Source of the DNA: Aurantiacibacter zhengii
GTDB lineage: Bacteria; Pseudomonadota; Alphaproteobacteria; Sphingomonadales; Sphingomonadaceae
NCBI RefSeq assembly: GCF_003584125.1
Contig: NZ_QXFL01000003.1
Span: 124,001-188,000, forward strand
Length of the DNA: 64,000 nucleotides
Direction of reading: 5' to 3'
The translations under genes were made by a program, and so were the position numbers. Positions within the stretch are counted from its first letter, which is position 1; every line of letters starts with the position of its first letter. The notes under the pieces are model-generated. The model saw nothing but the letters and a program-made list of their open reading frames with translations, was not told where the DNA came from and searched no databases. Positions 9,236 to 17,661 of the stretch are shown in pieces.

Positions 9236-9531
9236 TCGAGAACCAGAAAATCCGTCCAGCGCAGGTCATCGGCCCTCTCGGAGAGCCGCTGACCGTCGAC
9301 GACCTTCCTTCGCCGAAGACGAAGCGCTGGGTCGTGCGCCGCAAGGCAGAGGTTGTCGCTGCGGTCAACGGCGGCCTGCTGACCATCGACGAGGTGCTGG
9401 AGCGGTACAATCTCACGCTCGAGGAATTTGCCGGCTGGCAGCGCGCTGTCGACCGTTCCGGCATGCAGGGCCTGCGCGTCACCCGCATCCAGCATTACCG
9501 CGACCTATACGAGCGGCAGCTGAAATATTGA
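9232..9531 (+). CDS. sciP: SciP-type CtrA inhibitor (DUF1153)
   Basis: 99-residue helix-turn-helix-like protein of the DUF1153 family. In Caulobacter the family member SciP binds CtrA on DNA and blocks recruitment of RNA polymerase at CtrA-dependent promoters late in the cell cycle. The conserved core is clear: VIGPLGEPLTVDDLP, then KRWVVRRKAEVVAAV, GGLLTIDEVLERYNLT and a C-terminal RVTRIQHYRDLY. Start at 9232 overlaps the preceding stop (ATGA). A stem-loop follows at 9543-9575. That this organism's SciP acts on CtrA is inferred from family identity. Confidence 0.9.
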   Translation: MIENQKIRPAQVIGPLGEPLTVDDLPSPKTKRWVVRRKAEVVAAVNGGLLTIDEVLERYNLTLEEFAGWQRAVDRSGMQGLRVTRIQHYRDLYERQLKY

Positions 9532-9542
9532 CCACGAAAAGC

Positions 9543-9575
9543 GCGTAAATCTCCCGTTTTGCGGGAGTTTTACGC
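9543..9575 (+). terminator. Stem-loop after sciP
   Basis: Long inverted repeat: GCGTAAA-t-CTCCCG / CGGGAG-t-TTTACGC around a five-base loop, 11 bases after the sciP stop. There is no strong T-run after it, so it may act as a processing or partial termination site. The next promoter element (9595) follows 20 bases later. Confidence 0.55.
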
Positions 9576-9594
9576 TTCATCGCGCATTTCGCCC

Positions 9595-9619
9595 GGAACG
9601 TCGCCCACGTGGCGGCGTT
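9595..9619 (+). promoter_or_regulatory. EcfG-type general stress promoter of the glsB-like gene
   Basis: GGAAC (9595-9599), 16 bases, CGTT (9616-9619): an exact match to the alphaproteobacterial EcfG/SigT consensus GGAAC-N16/17-CGTT. It ends 48 bases before the ATG of a GlsB/YeaQ family gene, a class often under general stress control. Seen directly; sigma-factor use is inference. Confidence 0.72.
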
Positions 9620-9667
9620 TTCTCTTTCGTATCCCCGCTCAAGGGGGACTCTCGAAGGAGGAATATA

Positions 9668-9934
9668 ATGGGTTGGATTATCGCACTTATCGTGGGCGGC
9701 ATCGCCGGCTGGCTGGCCAGCATGGTGATGAATCGCAATGCGTCCATGGGCATTTTCTGGAACATCGTCGTGGGCTGCATCGGCTCGATCATCGGCAATC
9801 TCATCGCCGGTCCGTTGCTCGGCGTGAGCGGCAGTGTGCAGGAATTCTCGCTGACGGGCCTGATCATCGCGATTGTCGGCGCCATCGTGCTGCTGGCCAT
9901 CGTCAACCTGGTCCAGCGTGGACGGGTGCGCTAA
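9668..9934 (+). CDS. GlsB/YeaQ/YmgE family stress membrane protein
   Basis: 88-residue, very hydrophobic, Gly-rich protein with three membrane segments and the family signature GWIIALIVGGIAGWLAS at the start, then a GIFWNIVVGCIGSIIG segment. Members were first described as transglycosylase-associated proteins (GlsB in Gram-positives, YeaQ/YmgE in enterics) and are usually stress-induced; their biochemical role is unclear. Strong Shine-Dalgarno AAGGAGGA before the ATG. The EcfG-type promoter at 9595-9619 supports stress regulation here. Confidence 0.92.
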   Translation: MGWIIALIVGGIAGWLASMVMNRNASMGIFWNIVVGCIGSIIGNLIAGPLLGVSGSVQEFSLTGLIIAIVGAIVLLAIVNLVQRGRVR

Positions 9935-9968
9935 CCCGCACGCGACTACAAAATGATACAATTTGCCC

Positions 9969-10002
9969 AAAGGGGCGGAAGGCCAAGGCTTTCCGCCCCT
10001 TT
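9969..10002 (+). terminator. Terminator-like hairpin after the glsB-like gene
   Basis: Perfect 12-bp inverted repeat AAAGGGGCGGAA / TTCCGCCCCTTT around a 10-base loop. The A-run on one side and T-run on the other allow it to act in either direction. It separates the stress gene from the efflux operon. Confidence 0.8.
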
Positions 10003-10175
10003 GACGCATCTGGACGGTGACATTTCATCGGACACCATCGGACCTTGGCAGAGGCCCGCATTGCGCGCCGCATCATTAAGGGGCTATGGCGCGCGGGCAC
10101 GGCCATAGGGGCCGCTCGCGCGGGTCGCACCCCTGTGATACTCTTCCCGCGCCGCCAGATAGAGGCAATACGCCG

Positions 10176-11369
10176 ATGAATTATGAGACACGTGTCGACA
10201 TGAGCGATACCGAAGATCGCAAGGTGCCGGACGCCGAGCCGGGCAGCGAGGATTCGCGTCAGCGCCGCAAGAAGATGTGGATCGTGCTTGCAATCCTGGT
10301 CGCCGGCGCGATCATCGCCGCCCTGTTGCTGTCCGGCGGCGAGGAAGAAGCGCCTTTCGCCGCGACGGACGGTGCGACTACGCCTGCCGTAACGGTCCTG
10401 GCGCCGGGTGCGGGCACGTTGCAGGGCGTAATCAATGCGACCGGCACCCTGGCTGCGCGCCGCGAAATGCCCATCGGCGTTGTCGGCGAAGGTGGCCGCG
10501 TGGTCTCCGTGACGGTGGAACCGGGCGACTGGGTGAATGCGGGCCAAGTGCTCGCCGTGATCGACCGTTCGGTGCAGAGCCAGCAGGAATCGGCCCAGAG
10601 CGCGCAGATCGAAGTGGCGCAGGCCGATGCCGAGCTGGCGCAGGCCAATCTCGACCGCGCCCTGCAACTGGTGGAGCGCGGCTTCATCAGCCAGGCCGAT
10701 ATCGACCGCCTTACCGCCACGCGCGATGCCGCCGTGGCCCGCGTGCAGGTAGCCCGTGCGCAATTGGGCGAACGCCGTGCGCGCAACGCCCAGCTCAACA
10801 TCGTCGCCCCGGCCGCAGGCCTGGTGCTTACCCGTAATGTAGAGCCGGGCCAGGTCGTCAGCCCCGGCTCCGGCACGCTGTTCAGCATCGCCCGCGGGGG
10901 CGAGATGGAACTGCTCGCCCGGATCGGGGAGGCAGAGCTCGACGCGATCGATGTCGGCACGCAGGGCACGGTGACCCCGGTGGGCACCGAACAGCAGTTC
11001 ACCTGCAGCGTGTGGCAGAAATCGCCGGTCATCGACGAACAGACGCGGCAGGGCACGGCCCGCTGCGCGCTCAGCTACGATTCGGCCCTGCGCCCCGGCG
11101 GCTTTGCCAGCATCGAACTTGCCAGCGAGACGGTGGTTGCTCCGCGCCTGCCCGAAAGCGCGATCCTTTCCGACGATCGCGGCAGCTATGTCTACATCGT
11201 CGATTCCGACAACAAGGTTGTGCGCCGCCCCATCGAAGTGGGCTCGATCAGCGATGAAGGCATCGTTGTCGCCTCCGGCCTGCAGGGTAACGAGCGCGTG
11301 GTGCTGCGCGCCGGCGGCTTCCTGACCGAGGGTGAGCAGGTGCGACCGGTCACCCAGGGCGAAAGCTGA
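10176..11369 (+). CDS. RND efflux periplasmic adaptor (membrane fusion protein)
   Basis: 397 residues. A cytoplasmic tail is followed by one membrane anchor (about 34-53), then the usual adaptor order: a lipoyl half-motif (VEPGDWVNAGQVLAVID), a helical hairpin rich in Gln/Ala (about 130-195), the second lipoyl half (APAAGLVLTRNVEPGQVV), beta-barrel and membrane-proximal domains (to ~390). It should bridge the inner-membrane pump encoded nine bases downstream to an outer-membrane channel; no TolC-like gene is in the window, so the channel must come from elsewhere. Start at 10176 is preceded by an AGAGG-type site; an ATG at 10200 is also possible. Confidence 0.92.
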   Translation: MNYETRVDMSDTEDRKVPDAEPGSEDSRQRRKKMWIVLAILVAGAIIAALLLSGGEEEAPFAATDGATTPAVTVLAPGAGTLQGVINATGTLAARREMPIGVVGEGGRVVSVTVEPGDWVNAGQVLAVIDRSVQSQQESAQSAQIEVAQADAELAQANLDRALQLVERGFISQADIDRLTATRDAAVARVQVARAQLGERRARNAQLNIVAPAAGLVLTRNVEPGQVVSPGSGTLFSIARGGEMELLARIGEAELDAIDVGTQGTVTPVGTEQQFTCSVWQKSPVIDEQTRQGTARCALSYDSALRPGGFASIELASETVVAPRLPESAILSDDRGSYVYIVDSDNKVVRRPIEVGSISDEGIVVASGLQGNERVVLRAGGFLTEGEQVRPVTQGES

Positions 11370-11377
11370 GCAGCCCG

Positions 11378-14300
11378 ATGGATTTCTCGCAGATCTCTGC
11401 CTGGTCGATCCGCAACCCGATCGTCCCCATACTGGCCTTCGTCGGGCTGATGCTGGCCGGCATTTTCGCCTTCCAGGACATGGAAGTGCAGAACCAGCCG
11501 GATATCGAATTCCCGGTAGTGATCATCTCCATCTCGCAACCCGGCGCGGCTCCGCCGGAAGTCGAGAACCAGATCACCCAGCGCGTGGAATCCGCGGTCC
11601 AGACGCTGGACGGCGTGGAAACCATTCGCTCGACCGCGAACGAGGGTAATTCCCAGACCGTCATCGAATTCGCCATCGGCACCGACATCGCCGAAGCCAC
11701 CAACGAGGTGAAGAGCGAGATCGACAACATCCGCGGTGAGCTGCCGGACGGCATCCTCGAGCCGCGCGTATTCAAGCAGCAGACCAGTTCGCAGCCCATC
11801 GTCTCGTTCGGTGTTGCCGCGGACGACATGACGCTGGAGCAGCTGAGCTGGTTCATCGACGACACTGTCACCAAGCAGTTGCTGACCGTCGAAGGGCTGG
11901 CCGAGGTTACCCGCAGCGGCGGGGTCGATCGCGAAATCCTCGTCATTCTGGATCCGGGCCGGATGCAGTCCCTGGGGGTCACCGCCAGCCAGGTGAACGC
12001 CGCCCTGCGCCAGCTCAATATCAACGCAGCCGGCGGACAGGCGGAAATCGCCGGATCGCGCCAGTCGGTGCGCGTGCTGGGCAATGCGGAAGATGCCTAC
12101 GAACTGTCGCAGGCGCAGATCGCGCTGGGTGGCGGCCGGACGGTAAAGCTTGCCGATATCGCCACTGTCCGAGACTCCTACGGCGAGATCAGGACGCTCG
12201 CGAAACTCAACGGCAAGCAGGTCGTCACCTTCTCGATTACCCGCGCGCGCGGGGAAAGCGACGTCAGCGTCTACGATGATGCGGTGGAAGTGCTGCAAGA
12301 GATCGAGGAAGCCAACCCCGGCGTTACCTTCACCCGCCTGTTCACCGAAGTGGACTACACTCGCAGCGAATACGAAAGCTCGATGGCGCTGCTGGTGGAA
12401 GGGGCGCTGCTGGCCGTCGTCGTGGTGTTCCTGTTCCTGCGTGACTGGCGCGCGACGATCATCGCCGCGCTGGCCATCCCGCTTTCCGCCATTCCCACCT
12501 TTTGGTTCATCGACATGTTCGGCTTCACGCTGAACACCATGTCCCTGCTCGCACTCGGTCTGGTGGCCGGTGTCCTTGTCGACGATGCCATCGTGGAGAT
12601 CGAGAACATCGTGCGCCATATGCGCATGGGCAAGAGCGCCTACCAGGCATCGATCGATGCTGCCGACGAGATCGGCCTGCCGGTGGTGGCGACCACCTTC
12701 TGTATCGTGGCCGTATTCCTGCCGGTGGCGCTGATGCCGGGCATTTCGGGCGAATTCTTCAAGAATTTCGGCCTGACCGTGGTTGCCGCCGTGCTCGTCA
12801 GCCTGGCGGTCGCGCGCATGATCACGCCAATGGCAGCGGCCTACTTCCTAAAGGCCAAGGGGCACGCGGAGCACGGCGAAGGCCGCGCAATGGACACCTA
12901 CATGCGGGTGCTGCGCTGGTCGCTGGACACGACCACGTTCAACAGGAAGCGGGCCGAATACGGTTACGTCCAAACGCGCTGGTTCTATCACCTGCTCGCC
13001 CTTTTCACCGGCTTCTTCGTGCTGCTGGTGCTGCCTCCGTTGATCGGCGCAGCCTTTGGGGGCGGCGAGGCTGCGCAAGGCGCGGCTGCGGCGGCTGAGG
13101 CGGAACAGGCCATTGCGCTGCCGTCGGTCGGAACGCTGGCCCTGCTGGCGCTGCCTGCCTACGTCCTGGGCGGACTGATCAACATGGGGATTGGCCTTGT
13201 CATCGGCCGTCTCAGCGGTTTCTCCAGCCAATTCAGCCAGCGTGCGCGCTTCATGGCGGCGCGCTTCCTGGATCACCGCGTGTGGATGATGCTGATCGGG
13301 TTCGTGGCACTGATCTTTACCGTGGTCGTTGCTGGCAGCATCCCGCAGCAGTTTTTCCCCGATGGCGACAGCGACTTCTCGCGCGTATCGATCGCCATGG
13401 TGCCCGGTACCACGCTGGAACAGACCGAAGAGGTGGTGGACCGCATCTCCGCGCGCCTGAGCGAGGAGCAGGAAGTAGCCTTGGCGCTCGGCATCGCGAA
13501 CGAGGGATCAGGCCGTATCAGCCTGGTTTTCCGTGACGACCGCGAGCGCACCAGCCTGGATTTCGAGCGGGAACTGACACCAGTGCTGCAGGACATTCCG
13601 GACGCGCGCGTCAATTTCCAGAACAACCAGGGCGGAGGCGGCGGCACGGGCCGTGCCATTTCGATCATGCTGTCGGGTTCCGATCCGGAATTGCTGTATG
13701 ACACGGCGGCTGTCTTGGTGGACCAGATGGAAACCGTCGAAGGGGCCGTGGCGCCGCGCATCGATTACGATCTCCAGCGGCCAGAGCTGATCATCGAGCC
13801 GCGCGAAGACCTTGCCTCCAGCCTTGGTGTCACCACCAGCGCGCTCAGCCAGGCGATCCGCATCGCGACGTTGGGTGATATCGACCAGAACGCCGCCAAG
13901 TTCTCGCTTTCCGATCGCCAGATCCCCATCCGCGTCAGGCTGGCAGAGAACGACCGGCGCAGCCTTTCCACTATCGAGAACCTGCCGGTTCCCACGGCGA
14001 CCGGCGGCTCGGTCCCGCTCAGCCGCGTGGCCGAAATCTCGCTGGGCATGGGGCCGACCTCGATCCAGCGCTACAACCAGGCGCGCCGCGTCTTCGTAGG
14101 GGTTGACGTTGCGCCCGGTGTTGCGCGCGGCACCGTCCTGGATGCAATCAACGCGCTGCCCATCATGACCGACCTCCCCACCGGCGTTTCCAACGCGCCG
14201 GTCGGCGCGGACGAGTGGCAGGCCGATCTCATCAACAATTTCATCACCGCCGTGATTACCGGCCTGTTGCTGGTCTTTGCGGTGCTGGTCCTGCTCTACC

Positions 14301-14833
14301 GGCGGGTCGTCTCGCCGCTGGTGAACATGAGTTCGCTGTTGCTGGCACCCCTGGGCGGGTTCCTGGCGCTGGTGATTGCCGGCGTCGTTACCACAGGCCA
14401 GCCGCTTCCCATCTCGTTGCCGGTCTTCATCGGCATGCTGATGCTGCTGGGGATCGTGGCGAAGAACTCGATCCTGCTGATCGACTTCGCAATTGAATCG
14501 ATGGACGCCGGTACGGAAAAGCTCGCGGCGATCATCGATGCGGGTCACAAGCGCGCACAGCCTATCGTCATGACCACCGTCGCCATGACGGCGGGGATGG
14601 TTCCGACCGCGCTCTCCCTGTCGGGCGATGGCGCATTCCGTCAACCGATGGGCATCGTGGTGATCGGCGGCCTGATCCTGTCCACCTTCCTCACCCTGCT
14701 GATCGTTCCAGCCGGTTTCAGCCTGGCGGACGGCCTGGAGAAAAAGCTTGGCCCCTGGCTGCGTGACCGCCTGCTGACCTACAAGCCGGGCGACGAGCGC
14801 CCTTCGGCGGCGGAGACCCAGCCTGCGGAGTAA
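11378..14833 (+). CDS. RND efflux permease with enlarged central membrane insertion
   Basis: 1151-residue proton-driven exporter of the AcrB/MexB superfamily. Recognisable are the first helix and porter start (WSIRNPIVPILAFVGLMLAG, then QPDIEFPVVIIS), the helix-4 acidic pair in GLVAGVLVDDAIVEIENI, and the C-terminal half with GIVAKNSILLIDFAIE. The protein is about 100 residues longer than usual. The extra length lies between helices 6 and 7 (about residues 495-630) and contains two additional hydrophobic segments (about 535-560 and 581-612) split by an Ala/Glu-rich linker. Operon with the adaptor; substrates unknown. Confidence 0.93.
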   Translation: MDFSQISAWSIRNPIVPILAFVGLMLAGIFAFQDMEVQNQPDIEFPVVIISISQPGAAPPEVENQITQRVESAVQTLDGVETIRSTANEGNSQTVIEFAIGTDIAEATNEVKSEIDNIRGELPDGILEPRVFKQQTSSQPIVSFGVAADDMTLEQLSWFIDDTVTKQLLTVEGLAEVTRSGGVDREILVILDPGRMQSLGVTASQVNAALRQLNINAAGGQAEIAGSRQSVRVLGNAEDAYELSQAQIALGGGRTVKLADIATVRDSYGEIRTLAKLNGKQVVTFSITRARGESDVSVYDDAVEVLQEIEEANPGVTFTRLFTEVDYTRSEYESSMALLVEGALLAVVVVFLFLRDWRATIIAALAIPLSAIPTFWFIDMFGFTLNTMSLLALGLVAGVLVDDAIVEIENIVRHMRMGKSAYQASIDAADEIGLPVVATTFCIVAVFLPVALMPGISGEFFKNFGLTVVAAVLVSLAVARMITPMAAAYFLKAKGHAEHGEGRAMDTYMRVLRWSLDTTTFNRKRAEYGYVQTRWFYHLLALFTGFFVLLVLPPLIGAAFGGGEAAQGAAAAAEAEQAIALPSVGTLALLALPAYVLGGLINMGIGLVIGRLSGFSSQFSQRARFMAARFLDHRVWMMLIGFVALIFTVVVAGSIPQQFFPDGDSDFSRVSIAMVPGTTLEQTEEVVDRISARLSEEQEVALALGIANEGSGRISLVFRDDRERTSLDFERELTPVLQDIPDARVNFQNNQGGGGGTGRAISIMLSGSDPELLYDTAAVLVDQMETVEGAVAPRIDYDLQRPELIIEPREDLASSLGVTTSALSQAIRIATLGDIDQNAAKFSLSDRQIPIRVRLAENDRRSLSTIENLPVPTATGGSVPLSRVAEISLGMGPTSIQRYNQARRVFVGVDVAPGVARGTVLDAINALPIMTDLPTGVSNAPVGADEWQADLINNFITAVITGLLLVFAVLVLLYRRVVSPLVNMSSLLLAPLGGFLALVIAGVVTTGQPLPISLPVFIGMLMLLGIVAKNSILLIDFAIESMDAGTEKLAAIIDAGHKRAQPIVMTTVAMTAGMVPTALSLSGDGAFRQPMGIVVIGGLILSTFLTLLIVPAGFSLADGLEKKLGPWLRDRLLTYKPGDERPSAAETQPAE

Positions 14834-14846
14834 GGGCGACCTGACG

Positions 14847-16097
14847 ATGCAGGGCGGCGCTGCTTTGCCGCCCGACCGGGCGCGCCGCATGCGCATCACC
14901 GCAGCGCTGCTGCTGGTGGCGATGGCGGCGATCTTCCTGCTCGCCCACAACATGCTGACGGTCCATCCGGCCTGGGGCTATGTCCATGCCTTTGCCGAGG
15001 CCGCGATGGTGGGCGGGCTGGCCGACTGGTTCGCGGTTACGGCGCTGTTCCGTCACCCGCTGGGCATTCCCATTCCCCACACCGCAATAATTCCCGAGAA
15101 CAAGGACAGGATTGCCGATACGATGGCGCAGTTCCTGCGCTCAAACTTCCTCACCCCGGTCGTGGTGGCGCGGCGCATGCGCGACATGAACGTGGCGAAG
15201 GCCGCAGCCGATTTCCTGGTGAAGCGCGGCGACGACACCGAGGGGCGTTTGCGCGCTGGCGCGGCGGGCCTGTTCGTCGAACTGCTCGAATCGCTCGACC
15301 CGGAAAGGCTGGGGCTGCAGGTAAAGGCGGGCCTGGCGCGGCAGGCGGAGAAGCTGGATGTCGCGCCATTGCTGGGCAAGATGCTGGAAGCCGCGATTGC
15401 CGACAACCGCCACCGTCCGCTGATGGATTCGATGATCCGCTGGGCCGGCCTGACACTGGAAGACAACGAGGACATGGTCCGCGACATGGTGCAGGAGCGC
15501 GCCAATTCGATCATTCGCTGGACCGGCCTCGACGGACGTTTGGCCAACTCGGTACTCGATGGCCTGTACCGCCTGCTTGCCGAGATCCTGGTCAATCCGG
15601 ACCATCCGCTGCGCGCCAAGGTGCAGGAAGGGCTGGAGAAGCTCGCGCGCGACCTGCAGCATGATCCCGAAACCCGCGCCAAGGTGGAGCGGATGAAGGT
15701 CGACCTTCTCAACAATCCCGCTGTGGCAGACTGGTGGATGGGCGTGTGGGAGCGCCTGCGCCGTTCGCTGATCGACAATATCCGCAATCCCGACAAGCAG
15801 ATAAGCGGCGAAGTCGGTCATTCGCTGGCCGAGCTGGGCAAGACCCTGCAGGGTGACCCGGCCCTGCAATTGCAAGTGAACCGCTTCGCCCGGCGCACGC
15901 TGGTGGGCGTGGTCAACCGTTATGGCGAGCAGATCGTCAGCCTGGTGTCGACGACGGTGAAGAGCTGGGATGCCAGCACCATCACCATGCGCATCGAACG
16001 CGCCGTGGGCCGCGACCTGCAATTCATCCGCATCAACGGCACCCTGGTGGGTGGGCTGGTGGGCCTGACCATCCATTTCCTCACCGAGGTGCTGTGA
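14847..16097 (+). CDS. DUF445 family membrane protein
   Basis: 416 residues. A short N-terminal hydrophobic helix (about 16-36) precedes the DUF445 signature AAMVGGLADWFAVTALFRHPLGIPIPHTAIIP (quoted in part: GGLADWFAVTALFR). The large middle part is helical and charged, and a C-terminal helix (about 395-415, LVGGLVGLTIHFLTEVL) re-enters the membrane. Family function is unknown. It begins 13 bases after the RND permease stop, so it is probably the third gene of that transcript, and it overlaps the following GNAT gene by four bases (GTGA). Confidence 0.88.
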   Translation: MQGGAALPPDRARRMRITAALLLVAMAAIFLLAHNMLTVHPAWGYVHAFAEAAMVGGLADWFAVTALFRHPLGIPIPHTAIIPENKDRIADTMAQFLRSNFLTPVVVARRMRDMNVAKAAADFLVKRGDDTEGRLRAGAAGLFVELLESLDPERLGLQVKAGLARQAEKLDVAPLLGKMLEAAIADNRHRPLMDSMIRWAGLTLEDNEDMVRDMVQERANSIIRWTGLDGRLANSVLDGLYRLLAEILVNPDHPLRAKVQEGLEKLARDLQHDPETRAKVERMKVDLLNNPAVADWWMGVWERLRRSLIDNIRNPDKQISGEVGHSLAELGKTLQGDPALQLQVNRFARRTLVGVVNRYGEQIVSLVSTTVKSWDASTITMRIERAVGRDLQFIRINGTLVGGLVGLTIHFLTEVL

Positions 16098-16657
16098 GGC
16101 CGGTCGCGCCGGGCGAACCTCCAGGTCAGCCCGCGCTGCTGACCGAGCGGCTCGAGCTATGGATGCCGCAAGTAAGCGACCTCCAGCCCATGTTCCGGAT
16201 CATCTGCGAGGAGACGACCGCGCGCTACCTCGGCGGACAGCCCACGCTGGAGGACCATTTCATGCGCTTCACCCGCAATGCGGGATCGTGGCACCTCTAT
16301 GGCTACGGCATGTTCATGGTGCGAGAGCGGGGCGGCGACGGTTCGCTGCTGGGCAATTGCGGCATATTCCACTCGCTGCGGGGCATGGGAACGGATTTCG
16401 ACAATCGCCCGGAAGCAGGCTGGATCATCCGCCACGACGCCACCGGCAAGGGCTATGCCGAGGAGGCGATGCGCGCGATCCTCGACTCGTTCGATGAAAG
16501 GTTTGCGCGCGAACTGATGTGCCTGATCGTGCAGGGCAACGTCGTATCGATGAAACTGGCCGACAAGCTGGGGTTCGAGGCGCTGCGCGAGGCAGAGATG
16601 CGCGATGGCTCGCAAGTGCAGCTCTATCGCCGTCCGCCTGCCAGACGCGCGCCCTAG
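16094..16657 (+). CDS. GNAT family N-acetyltransferase (RimJ/RimL-like)
   Basis: 187 residues starting at GTG, which overlaps the DUF445 stop (GTGA). The start LLTERLELWMPQVSDL is typical of RimJ/RimL-type GNATs, and the acetyl-CoA binding loop is seen as IIRHDATGKGYAEEAMRAIL (R/Q-x-x-G-x-G/A variant GKGYAEEA). A following VVSMKLADKLGF motif is the usual GNAT C-terminal element. Substrate not predictable; ribosomal proteins, other proteins or small amines are all possible. Confidence 0.88.
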   Translation: MRPVAPGEPPGQPALLTERLELWMPQVSDLQPMFRIICEETTARYLGGQPTLEDHFMRFTRNAGSWHLYGYGMFMVRERGGDGSLLGNCGIFHSLRGMGTDFDNRPEAGWIIRHDATGKGYAEEAMRAILDSFDERFARELMCLIVQGNVVSMKLADKLGFEALREAEMRDGSQVQLYRRPPARRAP

Positions 16658-16666
16658 CCAATCCGG

Positions 16667-17602
16667 CTAGTCGCGCGCGCGGTAGTTCCTGCCATCCGCG
16701 CCGGGCCAGTTCGTCAGGCTCCTCGTCCGGAAAACTATGTTGGTGTACAAGGTGCTGGCGACCGGGTTTCCGTTCACGTCCATTGCAGTTGTGAACTCGC
16801 CGCTGTCGCGGATGGTCTCGCACACGGCTTCACGAAGCATGCGCGGCGTCAAGCCGTCGCCTGCGTGGCAATGCGCCAATGTGCCGGTGTCGTCGATCAC
16901 AAGGCGGATCGGCAAGTTGCCCTCCAGCATGCCGCGACGCTGACGCATCGCCATGCCATATGCCTGGCCGAGCGTGGGGCTCAGTGCGCCGGAATTTACT
17001 AGGGCGGCATCGCGCCGCAGATCCCGCTGCGGATCGACACCGAGCCGGGCCAGTTGTTCCATCCCGCATTGCTGCAGCGCATCGAGCGCAAGATCGATGC
17101 GACCGGTGCGCAGGACAACGGCATCGCCATCGTCGTTCTGGGCGATGAAATAGTGCGTATCGCGCGCAAGCACGGCTTCCGTCGGCGCGGCGAAGCCGCC
17201 AGCGGGGAAGGGCTGTCCGGCGAAGAACACGCCTTCGCGGTCTCCTGCCGATGCCGAACCGATAAAGACGAATTCTGCCAGCCCGCCGCGACCCGGCAGG
17301 AAGCCCGCCTGTAGACGCTCTTCCGGTTCGAAGTCCCCGCCAACCAGTGCGAACTCGACAGGCATGCGCCCCTCAAGCCGTTTCATCACCAAGGTCACGT
17401 GACTGTCGCCCAGCCGGAACTCCCGCTGGACTGCGCAGCCATCCAGCGCCGGCGTCAGCGACCAGGAGCCATCCGGCATGTGGATTGCTTCGCTATCGAT
17501 CAGCGCCTGTGTTTCAGGCGTGACCGGGTGCAATTCAGCCTGCGCCGCAGCGGGCGACGCAAACAACGCGGTTATGGCAAAAGCTATGGGATACGAACGC
17601 AA
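16667..17602 (-). CDS. Exported protein with a TonB-C-like C-terminal domain
   Basis: 311 residues with a signal peptide ending near PAAAQA (residue ~21). The middle is not recognised. The last ~75 residues resemble a TonB-C fold: IRLVIDDTGTLAHCHAG, a second Cys about 17 residues later, and NGNPVASTLYTNIVF. The same pattern (two cysteines, then a Gly/Pro-Thr-Asn-Ile-Val ending) is present in the TonB encoded at 62141-62821. No Pro-rich spacer or membrane anchor is present. The start is TTG at 17602-17600, supported by the signal peptide and by GGAGG six bases upstream; that GGAGG lies inside the stem at 17605-17639. Confidence 0.75.
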   Translation of the reverse strand: MRSYPIAFAITALFASPAAAQAELHPVTPETQALIDSEAIHMPDGSWSLTPALDGCAVQREFRLGDSHVTLVMKRLEGRMPVEFALVGGDFEPEERLQAGFLPGRGGLAEFVFIGSASAGDREGVFFAGQPFPAGGFAAPTEAVLARDTHYFIAQNDDGDAVVLRTGRIDLALDALQQCGMEQLARLGVDPQRDLRRDAALVNSGALSPTLGQAYGMAMRQRRGMLEGNLPIRLVIDDTGTLAHCHAGDGLTPRMLREAVCETIRDSGEFTTAMDVNGNPVASTLYTNIVFRTRSLTNWPGADGRNYRARD

Positions 17603-17604
17603 GA

Positions 17605-17639
17605 AGGGCCTCCACCCGCGAACATACGGGGGAGGCCCT
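17605..17639 (-). terminator. Hairpin after etfA that contains the next gene's Shine-Dalgarno
   Basis: Perfect 9-bp inverted repeat AGGGCCTCC / GGAGGCCCT around a 17-base loop, 22 bases after the etfA stop. On the minus strand the second arm supplies GGAGG (17613-17609), the ribosome binding site for the TTG start at 17602. It can therefore act as a terminator or attenuator for etfBA and mask translation of the next gene. Confidence 0.65.
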
Positions 17640-17661
17640 GCTTGTCAAATACTGGAAAAGC

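Noticed and set aside
11192-14953. Several 475-480-codon minus-strand frames
   Set aside because: They mirror the RND adaptor and permease; their translations are His/Arg/Asp-rich and show no family motifs.
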